From: JBBARC01 sp040400005
Lineage (GTDB): Bacteria; Pseudomonadota; Alphaproteobacteria; Acetobacterales; Acetobacteraceae
DNA length: 64,000 nucleotides
Direction of reading: 5' to 3'
Assembly (NCBI GenBank): GCA_040400005.1
Contig: JBBARC010000011.1
Location: 5,897-69,896 of the forward strand
Shown here: in pieces, positions 15,380-25,306 of the stretch
How positions within the stretch are numbered: the stretch's first letter is position 1
Layout: each line of letters starts with the position of its first letter
Made by a program: the position numbers and the translations under genes
Notes under the pieces: model-generated
The model's database searches: none
What the model saw: only the letters and a program-made list of their open reading frames with translations
What the model was told of the DNA's origin: nothing

Positions 15380-17119
15380 ATGACCGCACCAACGAATGTC
15401 CCATCGGCCGCAGGCGCCATCAGCGGTAAACCGCGGGCCAGCTTGCGCATCGGCGGCAAACTCGCGGCCGGCTTTGCCATCCTCACCCTGCTGATGCTCG
15501 GCCTCGGCGGCATGTCGCTGCACGGCATGGCCGGCATCGACAGTAAGGTCGCCAACTTAGAGGAAAATACCCTGCCCAGCCTGCGCTGGGTTAACCTTAT
15601 CGCCCAAACCTTGGAACGCTACCAGTCCCTGCAATACCGCCTACTGGTGAATGCCATCGATGGCACCGACCTGACCGAATCGCAAACCCGCCTGAATGAC
15701 GCCGATACCCAGCTGCAAGCCGCCCGCGCCGGGTTCGATCCCCTGATCGACCCCGGAGAAGAACAGGAAATCGTCACCCGCTTTGATGCCGCCCTGGCCG
15801 ATTACCGCCAAACGGTGAGCACCGAATTGCAGCGCCTGGTGCGAAAACACGATACGGCTACGGCCTCACGCCTGATGAGCGGCCCTGGTGTTACCCAGAT
15901 CACCACCCTGCGCGATCTGATCACCACCGATCTCGCCTACGAAAACCGCCACGGCGATGGCGCCGCAGCGGACAGCCGCGCAGCCTACAAGACCACGCGC
16001 AACCTGACCGCCGGTGCCGTGGCAACCGCCGCCATCCTCTCCGCCCTGATCGCCACTTTTCTGATCCGCGATATCGTCGGCCCGCTGGTGCGCCTGCGCA
16101 CCGCCATGGGCCAGATCGCCGCTGGCGACCTGACTGCGGCCATCCCCGGCGCCAACCGGCGCGACGAAATCGGCGCCATGGCCAATGCCGTTGGCATCTT
16201 CAAACAGGGTTTAGCCGAAAACGTCAGCCGCGCCGCCGATGAGGCCGCAGCCCTTACCCGGCGCGCCGAGCGCACAGCGCGCATCGATAGCCTCGTCGCG
16301 GGCTTTCAAACCTTGGCAAGCGATAGTGCAACTTCTCTGGGTGGGTCGGTCGGCCAACTGCAATCCACCGCGCGCGCCATGGCGGGCACGGCCGATACCA
16401 CCACCGATCGTGCAACGCTTGCCGCCAGTGCGGCCACCGAAGCCGATGCCGGCATACAAAGTGTTGCCGCCAGCGCGGAAGAACTGGCAGCCTCGGTTAA
16501 CGAAATCAGCCGTCAGGTCGCGCAATCGGCCCAGGTTACCAGCGATGCCGTGCAGCAAGCCCAGCGCACTGGCGATATCGTGCGAACGCTGGCCGATGCC
16601 GCCGGCCGCATTGGCCAAGTGGTTGATCTGATCAAAGGCATCGCCGGGCAAACCAATCTGCTGGCGCTGAACGCCACCATCGAAGCCGCCCGCGCTGGTG
16701 ATGCCGGCCGCGGCTTTGCCGTGGTCGCCAGTGAAGTGAAGGCCCTGGCCAGCCAAACCGCCCAGGCCACCGGCGATATCAGCCAGCACGTCGGCCAGAT
16801 CCAAACCGCAACCGCCCAGGCGGTGGAGGCGATCAACGCCATTACCGATCGCGTCGCGTCGATCAGTGCCATCGCCACCACTATTGCCGCCGCGGTGGAA
16901 CAGCAAGGCGTTGCCACCGCCGAAATCGCCCGCAACGTGCAGCAAACCGCAGCCGGTGCCGCAGCGGTCACCGCCAACATGCACGTGGTCAGCGCCGGTG
17001 CCGCCGATACCACCAGTGCGGCAGCCCAAGTGCTTACCGCCGCAACCGCGCTGGGCGCGCAATCCAGCAGTTTTAACCAGCATATCGACATTTTTCTCTC
17101 CGCCGTTCGCGCCGCCTAA
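15380..17119 (+). CDS. Methyl-accepting chemotaxis protein
   Basis: 579 residues. TM1 about 30-52, a periplasmic four-helix ligand-binding region about 55-205 with a small-molecule-sensor pattern (DGTDLTESQTRLNDADTQLQ), TM2 about 210-232 (LTAGAVATAAILSALIATFL), HAMP about 232-285 (RDIVGPLVRLRTAMGQIAAGDLTAAIP), and a cytoplasmic signalling coiled coil whose hairpin tip is GQTNLLALNATIEAARAG with RGFAVVASEVKALA after it. It should relay to CheA/CheW. The ligand is unknown; no che genes are nearby, so it is an orphan receptor. No C-terminal CheR-binding pentapeptide is seen. Confidence 0.93.
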   Translation: MTAPTNVPSAAGAISGKPRASLRIGGKLAAGFAILTLLMLGLGGMSLHGMAGIDSKVANLEENTLPSLRWVNLIAQTLERYQSLQYRLLVNAIDGTDLTESQTRLNDADTQLQAARAGFDPLIDPGEEQEIVTRFDAALADYRQTVSTELQRLVRKHDTATASRLMSGPGVTQITTLRDLITTDLAYENRHGDGAAADSRAAYKTTRNLTAGAVATAAILSALIATFLIRDIVGPLVRLRTAMGQIAAGDLTAAIPGANRRDEIGAMANAVGIFKQGLAENVSRAADEAAALTRRAERTARIDSLVAGFQTLASDSATSLGGSVGQLQSTARAMAGTADTTTDRATLAASAATEADAGIQSVAASAEELAASVNEISRQVAQSAQVTSDAVQQAQRTGDIVRTLADAAGRIGQVVDLIKGIAGQTNLLALNATIEAARAGDAGRGFAVVASEVKALASQTAQATGDISQHVGQIQTATAQAVEAINAITDRVASISAIATTIAAAVEQQGVATAEIARNVQQTAAGAAAVTANMHVVSAGAADTTSAAAQVLTAATALGAQSSSFNQHIDIFLSAVRAA

Positions 17120-17218
17120 AACCCCGCGCGCAAACCGGGGCACACACACCACGCACCGCACCGCCCGCTTTGATCTGCCCCCTTGCCGGCAGCCCGCTAG
17201 CATCGCATCTATCTCGGC

Positions 17219-17854
17219 ATGACCGAACCCTTGCTCGATTACGCCGCCCTTACCGCAGCCCCGGTGGCAACCGCCCCCTACACCCACATCATGCTGCGCA
17301 ATTTCATCGCGCCCGTTACCCTGGCCCGCATTCGCGCCGATGTGCCCAATGTGTCGCGCGGCGGCTCCTTCCCGCCCGAAGCTTTGGCCCTAGGCCCCAC
17401 CGCCCGCGCCATGATGGGCGAAATGCAGGGCGAGCGTCTTAAAACGCTGATCGCCGGAAAACTGAACCTCGACCTCACCGATGCCCCGACCATGCTAACC
17501 ATGCGCGTGCACTGCCGCGAAAAAGACGGCCAAATCCACACCGATAGCGATGCCAAACGGGTCACCATCCTGCTCTACCTCAATCAGGAAAACGACGGCT
17601 TCACCGGCCGCGAAGGCAGTTTGCGCCTGCTGCGCAGTGCCACCGATCTCGAAGATTACGCGATCGAAGTGCCGCCCACCGATGCAACCCTTCTGGTCTT
17701 CCCCAACGGCCCCACCACCTGGCACGGCCACCACAGTTTTACCGGCAAACGCCTCTCGGTGCAGCTCAATTACATGACCAGCGACGGCAAAGCCCGCGGC
17801 GAACTGCGCCGCCACAAGCTCTCCGCATTATGGAAACGCGCTACCGGCGTTTGA
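17219..17854 (+). CDS. 2-oxoglutarate/Fe(II)-dependent oxygenase
   Basis: 211 residues. The double-stranded beta-helix facial triad is visible as H107-x-D109 (QIHTDSDAKR) and a distal His in TTWHGHHSF (169-172), with a 2OG-binding Arg in GKRLSVQLNY (R178). VTILLYLNQ between them matches the prolyl-hydroxylase-type 2OG oxygenase core. The substrate is unknown. The gene stands alone downstream of the chemoreceptor and converges on the GT4 gene, with a half palindromic element between them. Confidence 0.85.
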   Translation: MTEPLLDYAALTAAPVATAPYTHIMLRNFIAPVTLARIRADVPNVSRGGSFPPEALALGPTARAMMGEMQGERLKTLIAGKLNLDLTDAPTMLTMRVHCREKDGQIHTDSDAKRVTILLYLNQENDGFTGREGSLRLLRSATDLEDYAIEVPPTDATLLVFPNGPTTWHGHHSFTGKRLSVQLNYMTSDGKARGELRRHKLSALWKRATGV

Positions 17855-17877
17855 CGATCTTTCGTTAAAAAATAAAG

Positions 17878-17924
17878 AAACCTTTTTTGACTTCCGAAAA
17901 CAAGCAAAAGACTTTTATACATTC
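17878..17924. repeat. Half copy of palindromic element (copy E)
   Basis: The left arm only (CCTTTTTTGACTTCCGAAAA, then AGCAAAAGACTTTTAT), closely matching the left arm of copy C. The core and right arm are missing. It lies between convergent genes, as copies A and C do. Confidence 0.75.
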
Positions 17925-17961
17925 GCACCGTGCCGGCTTTCCGCCTGGGGCTTACGCTCGG

Positions 17962-19191
17962 CTACCCAACCCGCCCCGCCATCACATCGCCGATCAATTT
18001 TTCATACTCGGCCAAATACACCGTCATATCCAAATTCTTCTCCGCCCACGCCCGCGCATTGCGCCGCAATTTGGCCGCCAGCACCCGGTTTTCCAATAAC
18101 TCCAATATGCTATCAGCAATTTTATCAGGCTCGTGAAACGGCGCCAGCAACCCGGTTTTGCGGTGCATCACAAATTCGCGCACTGGTGCGGTATCACTTC
18201 CCACCAGCGCACAGCCACTCGCCATCGCCTCGCGCAGGCTCCACGAGGTGACAAACGGGTAGGTTAGATACACGTGCGCATCCGACCGCTGCAGTAATTT
18301 AACGTAGGTTTCGTAGGCAACTTTGCCGACAAAATGCACACGGCTCAGATCAATCCGATCACCCATCTCATCTAAAAACCGCTGCCGCCAGGTGCCCACC
18401 GCCGGTTTTGATCCGTAACTGACATTATCGCCACCCACCATCATCACCCGCACATCGCGCCGTGCCGCCAGTAGCCGCGGCAACGCCCGCATCATCACAT
18501 GAAACCCCCGGTAAGGCTCGAGATCACGCGAAACATAGGTCACCAGGGTATCTTCCGGTGCCACCTTATAACCCCCCAAAGTTACCGTGCGGCGCCGAAT
18601 ATCCGGGTTGGGTTTACACACATCCAAATTCACCCCCTCGCGCAACACCCGAATTTTCGGCCGCGCCCAAACAGGGTAGGTGGACAACTGAAAATCCGTC
18701 GGCGTCTGGCCAAAGCCTGGGTTATTCAACGCAATCAGGTTGATCGCATTCTTGTTTCGAACACGCGGAAAATCCTGCACTGGCATTAAAAACTCGGGAT
18801 CGAAACCAATATCGACGCCGTGGAGATTATAATAAAATTCAAAATACCCCAGCAACGGCACGCCAGGCCAGACATCCTCGATGCTCAGCAATTCACCCCA
18901 GCCATGATGGCCAATGATGATATCGGGCACAAACCCCAAACTGCGCAGTTTAATCGCGGCCGCCAGCACCGCACTTGCCCGGGCGCAGGCAATATCAAAC
19001 TCCTGCGCATCCCGCTGCGAATTGGCGCCGGCGTTACGCTGCAAACCATGCGTCACCTTGCGCACGCCAGGCAGTTGGTGCGCGGTGTTTTCGGTCAGAA
19101 ACAGTATTTCATGGGTATTCTGCGCCACCAGATGCCGCAAAATGTGCAGATACTGCGCCGGAAAATTCTGGTGAATGAAAAGAAACTTCAT
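17962..19191 (-). CDS. GT4-family glycosyltransferase
   Basis: 409 residues starting at MKFLFIHQNFPAQYLHIL; the frame extends 12 bases to a GTG that I consider less likely. GT-B fold: the N-lobe has FIHQNFPAQ and DIIIGHHGWGELLSIEDVWPG; the C-lobe has VTYVSRDLEPYRGFHVMMRALP, VMMVGGDNVSYG, HVYLTYPFVTSWSLREAMASGCALVGS and the following APVREFV. This is the subgroup often encoded in Rhodospirillales exopolysaccharide or protein-glycosylation loci. It is the last gene in the minus-strand block that includes the T1SS and the giant glycosyltransferase. Confidence 0.85.
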   Translation of the reverse strand: MKFLFIHQNFPAQYLHILRHLVAQNTHEILFLTENTAHQLPGVRKVTHGLQRNAGANSQRDAQEFDIACARASAVLAAAIKLRSLGFVPDIIIGHHGWGELLSIEDVWPGVPLLGYFEFYYNLHGVDIGFDPEFLMPVQDFPRVRNKNAINLIALNNPGFGQTPTDFQLSTYPVWARPKIRVLREGVNLDVCKPNPDIRRRTVTLGGYKVAPEDTLVTYVSRDLEPYRGFHVMMRALPRLLAARRDVRVMMVGGDNVSYGSKPAVGTWRQRFLDEMGDRIDLSRVHFVGKVAYETYVKLLQRSDAHVYLTYPFVTSWSLREAMASGCALVGSDTAPVREFVMHRKTGLLAPFHEPDKIADSILELLENRVLAAKLRRNARAWAEKNLDMTVYLAEYEKLIGDVMAGRVG

Positions 19192-19248
19192 CGCAGGGGA
19201 CACCGCGTGGCAGGGCTGAGCATCATCACCCAGCCCGCCGCCGCATGC

Positions 19249-20373
19249 TTACTTACGGCCCTTACCCGGCGCCGGTTTGGCAGGTGTCTTCGCAGGCGCT
19301 TTGGCAACCATTTTTGCCGGCCCCGCTTTGGTAGGTGCCGCCTTGGTAGGTGCCGCTTTTGCCGGCGTCACCTTTGGCGCAGCCTTCGCCGCAACCTGCG
19401 TGCTGGCCAGTTTTACCGCCACCCGCGGCGTAATGCTCACTTTAAAACTTTCCAGCGGCGCCAGACTATCGGCCTGCGCCGGATCGCCGGTTTCAATCGG
19501 CCCCACCTGAGTGCCATCAACAAAGCTCGCCTGCAGCGCGCAATCAAAATGCTCCGCCGCTTCGCCCCGCAGCCGCACCCGCAAGCCCAAAATCGGCAGG
19601 CTCATGCCGCGGCTGCCGCAAAACTGGCCGCCCTCGGCCCAGGGCGATAACCAGCCCCGCCCGAGCACCGCCTGATATTCAATATCCGCCGAGCCAATCA
19701 GCGCGCGCGGGGTAATGGCAAAGCCTTCCACCCATTGCTTGCTGCCAACAATGCCCATGGTATCGGCCAGCGACGTGCCGACGTCACCACGCCCGGCGAC
19801 GTGGGCGACAATTTCGGCATCTGCCGCCACCGGTGCAGGGGCTGCCGCCCGGGCAGGTGCACCCGCTGCTGGTGTGCCAGCCGCCGGTGCTGCCGCCGGC
19901 CGCGGCTGCGCCGCTTGGGCCACACCCACCGCCGGCAGCGATGCCGCATCGGCGAGTTTTAACACCTGCAATTTGGGCGCGTCCCCGGTGGCATTCTGCG
20001 CCTGATGAATGGTCACCATCACCTGGGCCGGGCCGCGCAACACCCGCACCAGGGCCGCCCCATTCCAGCCGCTGATCCAGCCATCATCACGAAACGTCGT
20101 GATCGTTACCACATCCGGGCGCGACATCGGCCCCGGCGGCAACGAAAGCCTTACCCCCGGCAAGCCGCTCTGCGCATCCGGCAGCGGCCCGCCTGGCGCG
20201 TTGAACACACAAAACAGCCCGGTATCGAGCGTCATCAAATGGCCGCTCACCTTCAGCTCGGTCATCATCTTCTGGGCAGTCTGGGTTTGGGTGTCACTCA
20301 CGGGCAAAAATCTCGCTTCCTGAAGGCTTCGGGTGAAAGTGGCGCCCGGCGGGCCAACGGCGCCACCAGACAT
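19249..20373 (-). CDS. Ala/Pro/Lys-rich hypothetical protein
   Basis: About 374 residues from MSGGAVGPPG, starting 4 bp after the giant glycosyltransferase stop, which fixes the start and implies one transcript. The N-terminal half (about 15-150) is globular (DTGLFCVFNAPGGPLPDAQ, VVTITTFRDDGWISGWNG); a 40-residue Ala/Pro linker follows, then a second globular part (TMGIVGSKQWVEGFAITP, GRGWLSPWAEGGQFCGSRGMSLPILGLRVRL) and a basic tail with repeated KAAPTKAAPTK units. The tail is similar to histone H1-like Lys/Ala/Pro repeats. I do not recognise a named family. The central part resembles a surface or lectin-like beta domain, but this is only an impression. Confidence 0.6.
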   Translation of the reverse strand: MSGGAVGPPGATFTRSLQEARFLPVSDTQTQTAQKMMTELKVSGHLMTLDTGLFCVFNAPGGPLPDAQSGLPGVRLSLPPGPMSRPDVVTITTFRDDGWISGWNGAALVRVLRGPAQVMVTIHQAQNATGDAPKLQVLKLADAASLPAVGVAQAAQPRPAAAPAAGTPAAGAPARAAAPAPVAADAEIVAHVAGRGDVGTSLADTMGIVGSKQWVEGFAITPRALIGSADIEYQAVLGRGWLSPWAEGGQFCGSRGMSLPILGLRVRLRGEAAEHFDCALQASFVDGTQVGPIETGDPAQADSLAPLESFKVSITPRVAVKLASTQVAAKAAPKVTPAKAAPTKAAPTKAGPAKMVAKAPAKTPAKPAPGKGRK

Positions 20374-20377
20374 AAGT

Positions 20378-23329
20378 CTATTCTCTACGATGTTGCGCTG
20401 CCCGCGCACCAATCGCAAGCGCCGCCAAGCGCATCAATTCATCGTTAACTCGGCCCGCCGGCAACGATAATGGCAGCACAGCCCCCCGCCGGGTTGCGCG
20501 CACCCGTGCGGCCAGCGCACCAATATCAAACACCACCGCCGCCAGCCCCGCCTCCCACGCATCCGATAACGCATAGCACCAGGTTTCCGGCCACACCGAA
20601 GGCAAAAACGCCAAATCGCCGGCAAGCCCGGTAATCAACGCCTGCGCATCCTTTGGCTTAAACGCGCCGGTGACAAAAACCCGCCCAGTTGCCAGCAACA
20701 CTGCATCATCACTGGTAAACCCAGCCACAACAAACTCCAGATCGAGATCACGAACTGCGGCATCGCGCGCGCAAGCCAGCAGCACATCAATGCCTTTTTC
20801 GCGGCCAATGCCGCCGATCACCACAATCCGCCGCCTTCCCGCCGCCCGCTTGCCGCGTGTTACTGGGGCAAACGCGCGCCGGTCGTCTTCCCAGTTCAAT
20901 GCCGTGACCGTCACGCCGGGAAAATGCCGCACCAATCGCTGCACCCCATCAGCGTGCGGCACAAACACCGCCCGCGCGCCGCCAAACAGCGCACGGCTAC
21001 GCCCCCGCAAAGCGGCCGGCGTAATGTCTTCTTCAATCGTCGCCCCGTAAGCTGCAACGCATGCCACGCACCCCGCCACATCGGGTTCGCCGCAATAGCG
21101 CCCAAGCCCATCCAAAAACGTCGCCCGCGCGCATAAAAACGACCAGTCATGCACGTAAACATCATACGCCACGCCTAAATCCTGCGGCAGGGCCAACACC
21201 TGCGCATGGTGCCCCAGCATGTGATGAATTTCGGCTTCTATCACCCGCTCGCCGGCCAGCAACCGGCGCAAGCCAGCAGCCCCCGCCGGTAACGCCGCTC
21301 CGAGATCGGGGAAATCGGTCTCGCCATCCGCCACCATGCAAAACCCATCGCGCGGGCGCAGCACAATGGCGCGCAGGCCACGCGCGCGGGCAGCCTGCAC
21401 CCGATCGCGGATCACCCGGGCCGTACCACCCCCGGCACTGTGGGTGATGATCAGCACGGCGCCGGCCGCAACCCGCCCGGCGGCAAAGCGCGCCGCATCC
21501 AGCCGGGCGCGTGCCGCATGCAGGGGGTCGGCGGCAATAAATGCGTGCACACGGGCGCTATAATCCGGGTGCAGCCGGTCCAGAATCGCCAAATTGCGCG
21601 CCAGCAAATCCGCCCGGGCAGCACCAAACGATACGCCACCCACGTGGGCTACAAACACTTCGGGCACCGCCACATGGCGATACCCCAGGGCACGCGCGCG
21701 TTCGCAAAAATCGTTTTCCTCGCCGTACCCTTGGGCAAACACCTCGGCACGGAACGGCCCAACGCTTGCCAAACACCCAGCCCGGATAAACAGGCAAAAC
21801 CCGTGGCCGGTAGGCACCTCGACCAACCGCCCAGCGTTAACCCGTGCCGCCCAACCCGCCATCACCTGAGTTTGTGCCACATCCGGCACGGCATTGGGCG
21901 GGCCAGTTTCACTCGGCCGTGGATACGAAAATATCGTTGCGTTATTCGAAAGTGGTGTTGCCGTGCCGATGTCATCCGCACTATGGGCGGCAGCGCGTAA
22001 GCTTTGCAGAAATCCCGGTGCCACAATGGTATCGGCGTTCAACAGGATTAGATCGCAACCGCCTGCTGCCGCCATACCCGTATTGGCCGCCACCACAAAC
22101 CCGCGATTGCGCAAAGTCAACGGGTCAGACGGGATCATCTCAATCTGCCCGGAACCCTGCAAAGCCTGCAAAGCGGCGCGCAAACCGGCATCTGGAATAG
22201 CATCATCCACCACAATCACCCGCGTGCCGGCCGGCGCATGGGCCAACACACTGGCGACACACCGCAGCGTCTCGGCGGTGCCGGCAAACACCGGGATCAC
22301 CACACACACCGCACCCGGCCCGTGCAGGCGTGCGCCCGGCATACGCGGCCCCGCGAAGCGCGCCACCGGCAATTTGGCAATCCGTGCCGCCATCGGCGTG
22401 CCCAGCAAAACTTGGCCCGTCGGGCCTGCCACACTCACCGGCCCGGTCCGTGCCGGAAGCGTTGCCGCAAACACCCGCGCCCGCGTCAACGGGGCGGCAA
22501 AACTCAACGATTTGGCAAGGCGGCCGGCCCGCACGCCGATCACCAGCACACCTGCCGCCGTGGTCACGTGCAGCCTGGGCACCACATCCGGCGCCCCAGG
22601 GTGCCACGCCCAGCCGTGAATATCCGGCCCCTCGCGGCTTGCCACCCCTTCGATGCGCAACACAATGGCGGGGTTTAACGGGCTACCCAGCAAGGCCGCG
22701 CCAGTATCGCGGTGCATCACCTCCAGGGGCTCAGCCGCGGCATCACGCACCGCAAACCCGTGCAAACCTGCACGTAATGCGTGCCCCCCTTGGCGCACCT
22801 CCAGCGCGGTTGCAGGCAAATCCGCTACCACCCGTAAGCGCGCATCAAACCCGCACATGCCGGCAAACCCTGCGGCGCGCGCCATGCGGCTGGCGGCGGG
22901 CACGATATTGGCACCAACCACCCCGTGCGAAAGCCGCATCGCCATCGCACCGGCCGCCGCCGGCACATCGCCCGCCGCCTGCTGGGCCAAGGCCAGCCCC
23001 AGCCAGATATCGGGCCGGTCAAACTGCGCGGCCAGGGCGGCGAACAAATCGCGCGCCTCGTCTGCCCGGCCAAGCCGCAGCAACACCCCGGCCAAGGCCG
23101 CCTGAATATTAAAATCGCACGGCGCCACCCGATGCGCGCGGTCTAACCAGCGCCGGGCACCGGCAAAATCACCGCTCGCGGCCAAAGCCTCGCCGCGCTG
23201 CCAGGCCTCACGCGCCGCCGCGATCGCCGGCGCCACATCCACCTCCAGCACCGGTGGCCGCGGCCAGGCTTGCGTTATTGTATCAAGGCGAAACCGCGAA
23301 GCAGCTTTAGGTGGCGCCACGCGAGCCAA
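20378..23329 (-). CDS. Giant bifunctional glycosyltransferase (TPR-GT2-GT4)
   Basis: 983 residues. Residues about 30-150 form TPR-like helices (AREAWQRGEALAASGDFAGARRWL). A GT2 domain spans about 345-560 (VIPVFAGTAETLRCVASVLA, VIVVDDAIPD, LILLNADTIVAPGFL, TATPLSNNATIFSYP). A GT-B/GT4-like domain fills about 640-960, with ITHSAGGGTARVIRD, VFVPHADGVQRLVRHFPG, IVVIGGIGREKGIDVLLAC and LPSVWPETWCYALSDAWEAG. Two catalytic modules in one chain are typical of surface-polysaccharide or S-layer glycan enzymes. It ends 4 bp before the Ala/Pro-rich gene and starts 12 bp after the Sel1 gene. Confidence 0.85.
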   Translation of the reverse strand: MARVAPPKAASRFRLDTITQAWPRPPVLEVDVAPAIAAAREAWQRGEALAASGDFAGARRWLDRAHRVAPCDFNIQAALAGVLLRLGRADEARDLFAALAAQFDRPDIWLGLALAQQAAGDVPAAAGAMAMRLSHGVVGANIVPAASRMARAAGFAGMCGFDARLRVVADLPATALEVRQGGHALRAGLHGFAVRDAAAEPLEVMHRDTGAALLGSPLNPAIVLRIEGVASREGPDIHGWAWHPGAPDVVPRLHVTTAAGVLVIGVRAGRLAKSLSFAAPLTRARVFAATLPARTGPVSVAGPTGQVLLGTPMAARIAKLPVARFAGPRMPGARLHGPGAVCVVIPVFAGTAETLRCVASVLAHAPAGTRVIVVDDAIPDAGLRAALQALQGSGQIEMIPSDPLTLRNRGFVVAANTGMAAAGGCDLILLNADTIVAPGFLQSLRAAAHSADDIGTATPLSNNATIFSYPRPSETGPPNAVPDVAQTQVMAGWAARVNAGRLVEVPTGHGFCLFIRAGCLASVGPFRAEVFAQGYGEENDFCERARALGYRHVAVPEVFVAHVGGVSFGAARADLLARNLAILDRLHPDYSARVHAFIAADPLHAARARLDAARFAAGRVAAGAVLIITHSAGGGTARVIRDRVQAARARGLRAIVLRPRDGFCMVADGETDFPDLGAALPAGAAGLRRLLAGERVIEAEIHHMLGHHAQVLALPQDLGVAYDVYVHDWSFLCARATFLDGLGRYCGEPDVAGCVACVAAYGATIEEDITPAALRGRSRALFGGARAVFVPHADGVQRLVRHFPGVTVTALNWEDDRRAFAPVTRGKRAAGRRRIVVIGGIGREKGIDVLLACARDAAVRDLDLEFVVAGFTSDDAVLLATGRVFVTGAFKPKDAQALITGLAGDLAFLPSVWPETWCYALSDAWEAGLAAVVFDIGALAARVRATRRGAVLPLSLPAGRVNDELMRLAALAIGARAAQHRRE

Positions 23330-23341
23330 AACCTGGTGCGA

Positions 23342-25135
23342 TTAGCCGGCAGCAGCGGCGGTGGCGGGCGTCTCATCGGGCGCCGGCAAGCGTTCCAAAT
23401 CGCCATCGGCGGCGGCAACCCCCTGGCCCTTGGCCAGCAGCAGCCATTTGCGCGCGTCGTCGTATTCCGGCTCGCCGCCCAAACCACGGGCCAAAAACCG
23501 CCCCAGCATCATTTGCGCATGGGCATGCCCGCGTTCGGCCGCCATGCGGTACCAGCGCCGCGCATCGGCGCGGTCTTCTGCCACATCGTGGCCGCCGCCG
23601 ATCATCGCACCCACCGCAAACATGGCGCCAACATGGCCTTTGTCGGCCGCACTATGGAACAGTTTCAGCGCCGTGGTATGATCGCGAGCGCCACCTTCAC
23701 CACTTAGGCACATCTCGGCCAACGCCACCTGCGCATCGGCCATGCCACCTTCCGCAGCCCGCGCAATCCACAACCGCCCTTCGGCGGGGTCGGCATCCAT
23801 GCCACGGCCTTCGGCCAGCATGCGGCCATACCAATATTGCGCGTTCACCACGCCGTCCGCTGCCCGGCGCAGCCATAGCATGGCGCGGCGATCGTCACGA
23901 TCAACCCCGACACCTTCGGCCAGACACACGCCCAAATTATACGCCGCCACTAGATCACCAGAACCGGCGGCCGATTCAAACAATTCGCGGGTGCGCATGC
24001 GGTCGTCGTTGGTGCCGGTGCCCGACAGCAGCACATTGGCCAAATCCGCCAGCGCCTGGCGGTCACCGCCTTCGGCGGCCCGGCGAAACCAACGCCCGGC
24101 TTCTTCGGTATCGCGATGCACGCCGGCACCGGTGATAAACAGCAACCCCAAAGCGCGCGCCGCAGCAGCGTGGCCGGCTTCGGCGGCGCGATTGTACCAG
24201 ATTGCCGCTTCGGCGTAATTGGGGGGTAATTCACCACCGCGGGCATATAGATCACCCACCACGGCGGCAGCTTCGCGGTCGCCAGCGTTGGCCGCCCGCC
24301 GCAGCCACGATTCGCCCTCCACCGCGTTGCGCACGGCGCCGCGGCCTTCCAGCAAGGCAAGCCCGTAGCGGGCCTGGCCGGCGCGCACATTTTTTTCCGC
24401 CGATTGGCGGTAATATTTAACCGCGGCCTCAATATCCTGCGGCAGGCCACTGCCGCGCTCGTGCATCACACCAAGCAAATACAACGCTGTTGGCAAACCC
24501 GCGTCGGCGGCACGCTTCAGCACCCGGCCGGCTTCGGCATAATCGGCATCGGTTTTGGCATTGCGCAGCGCCGATAGCCCCAGGCCCAAATGGCCCTGCG
24601 GCGCGTTTGCCTCGGCCGATTTGGCATACCAATGATCGGCATCGTCGAGGTTACGCATTTCCTCGGGGCCGGAGGTTAAAATATACCCGAGCAGCGCCAT
24701 CGCTTCTGATGCGCCATTTTCAGCCGCTAGCCGCGCCCAACGCTCAGCTTCAACATAATCCGGCTGTTCGGCACCGGCCGCACCGGCCATCTGGCCGGGC
24801 GGGCGCACAAACAGCGCATTACCAGGGGCGGCCTGGCGCTTACCCGCCAACCCATACAAATACAGTGTTGCCAGCAGGGTTTGCGCTTCGACCCAGCCGG
24901 CCTGGGCCGAGCGTTCTAGCCACGCCGCGCCATCGCGCCGGCTGACCGGCACGCCCGATCCTTTCAGATACGCCCGGCCCACACGAAACTGCGCTTCCGG
25001 CAGCCCGGCGCGGGCGGCCTGGCTGAATAACGCAAAGGCGCGGGTGGTTTTACCAGTGTCATCCAGCTGCACAGCACGCTTAAAGGCGGCCGCCGGCGAA
25101 CCTGTGGTCATTAAGCGATCAAAAAAGCTATTCAT
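23342..25135 (-). CDS. Sel1-like repeat protein
   Basis: 597 residues made almost entirely of Sel1 repeats of about 36 residues. Their signature A-x2-LG-x2-Y-x2-G-x-G-V-x-D-x3-A-x3-W-x2-A-A recurs about 14 times, for example GLLFITGAGVHRDTEEAGRW and GVCLAEGVGVDRDDRRAMLW. No signal peptide is visible; the N-terminus has FDRLMTTGSPAAAFKRAVQL. Sel1 proteins act as scaffolds in signalling and envelope biogenesis. Its place between the T1SS genes and the giant glycosyltransferase suggests a scaffold for that machinery, but this is inference. Confidence 0.9.
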   Translation of the reverse strand: MNSFFDRLMTTGSPAAAFKRAVQLDDTGKTTRAFALFSQAARAGLPEAQFRVGRAYLKGSGVPVSRRDGAAWLERSAQAGWVEAQTLLATLYLYGLAGKRQAAPGNALFVRPPGQMAGAAGAEQPDYVEAERWARLAAENGASEAMALLGYILTSGPEEMRNLDDADHWYAKSAEANAPQGHLGLGLSALRNAKTDADYAEAGRVLKRAADAGLPTALYLLGVMHERGSGLPQDIEAAVKYYRQSAEKNVRAGQARYGLALLEGRGAVRNAVEGESWLRRAANAGDREAAAVVGDLYARGGELPPNYAEAAIWYNRAAEAGHAAAARALGLLFITGAGVHRDTEEAGRWFRRAAEGGDRQALADLANVLLSGTGTNDDRMRTRELFESAAGSGDLVAAYNLGVCLAEGVGVDRDDRRAMLWLRRAADGVVNAQYWYGRMLAEGRGMDADPAEGRLWIARAAEGGMADAQVALAEMCLSGEGGARDHTTALKLFHSAADKGHVGAMFAVGAMIGGGHDVAEDRADARRWYRMAAERGHAHAQMMLGRFLARGLGGEPEYDDARKWLLLAKGQGVAAADGDLERLPAPDETPATAAAAG

Positions 25136-25306
25136 GCGCGGCTTTTGTCCAGTGTCCCTACGATCAATGCCGCGTCACACCGCAGAACGCAATGCAAAGC
25201 GAAGGCCAGTGTGCCACCAACGCAATAACCTTCCATGCTTTGGGGTCAATCACCCAGGCTTGGCGGCGCTGGCGCCGGGGTTAACCCTCCCCCGGCGCAC
25301 GCATCC

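Noticed and set aside
16211..17287. 358-codon minus-strand ORF over the chemoreceptor gene
   Set aside because: Antisense of the repetitive MCP signalling region; Gly/His-rich composition, no family motifs.
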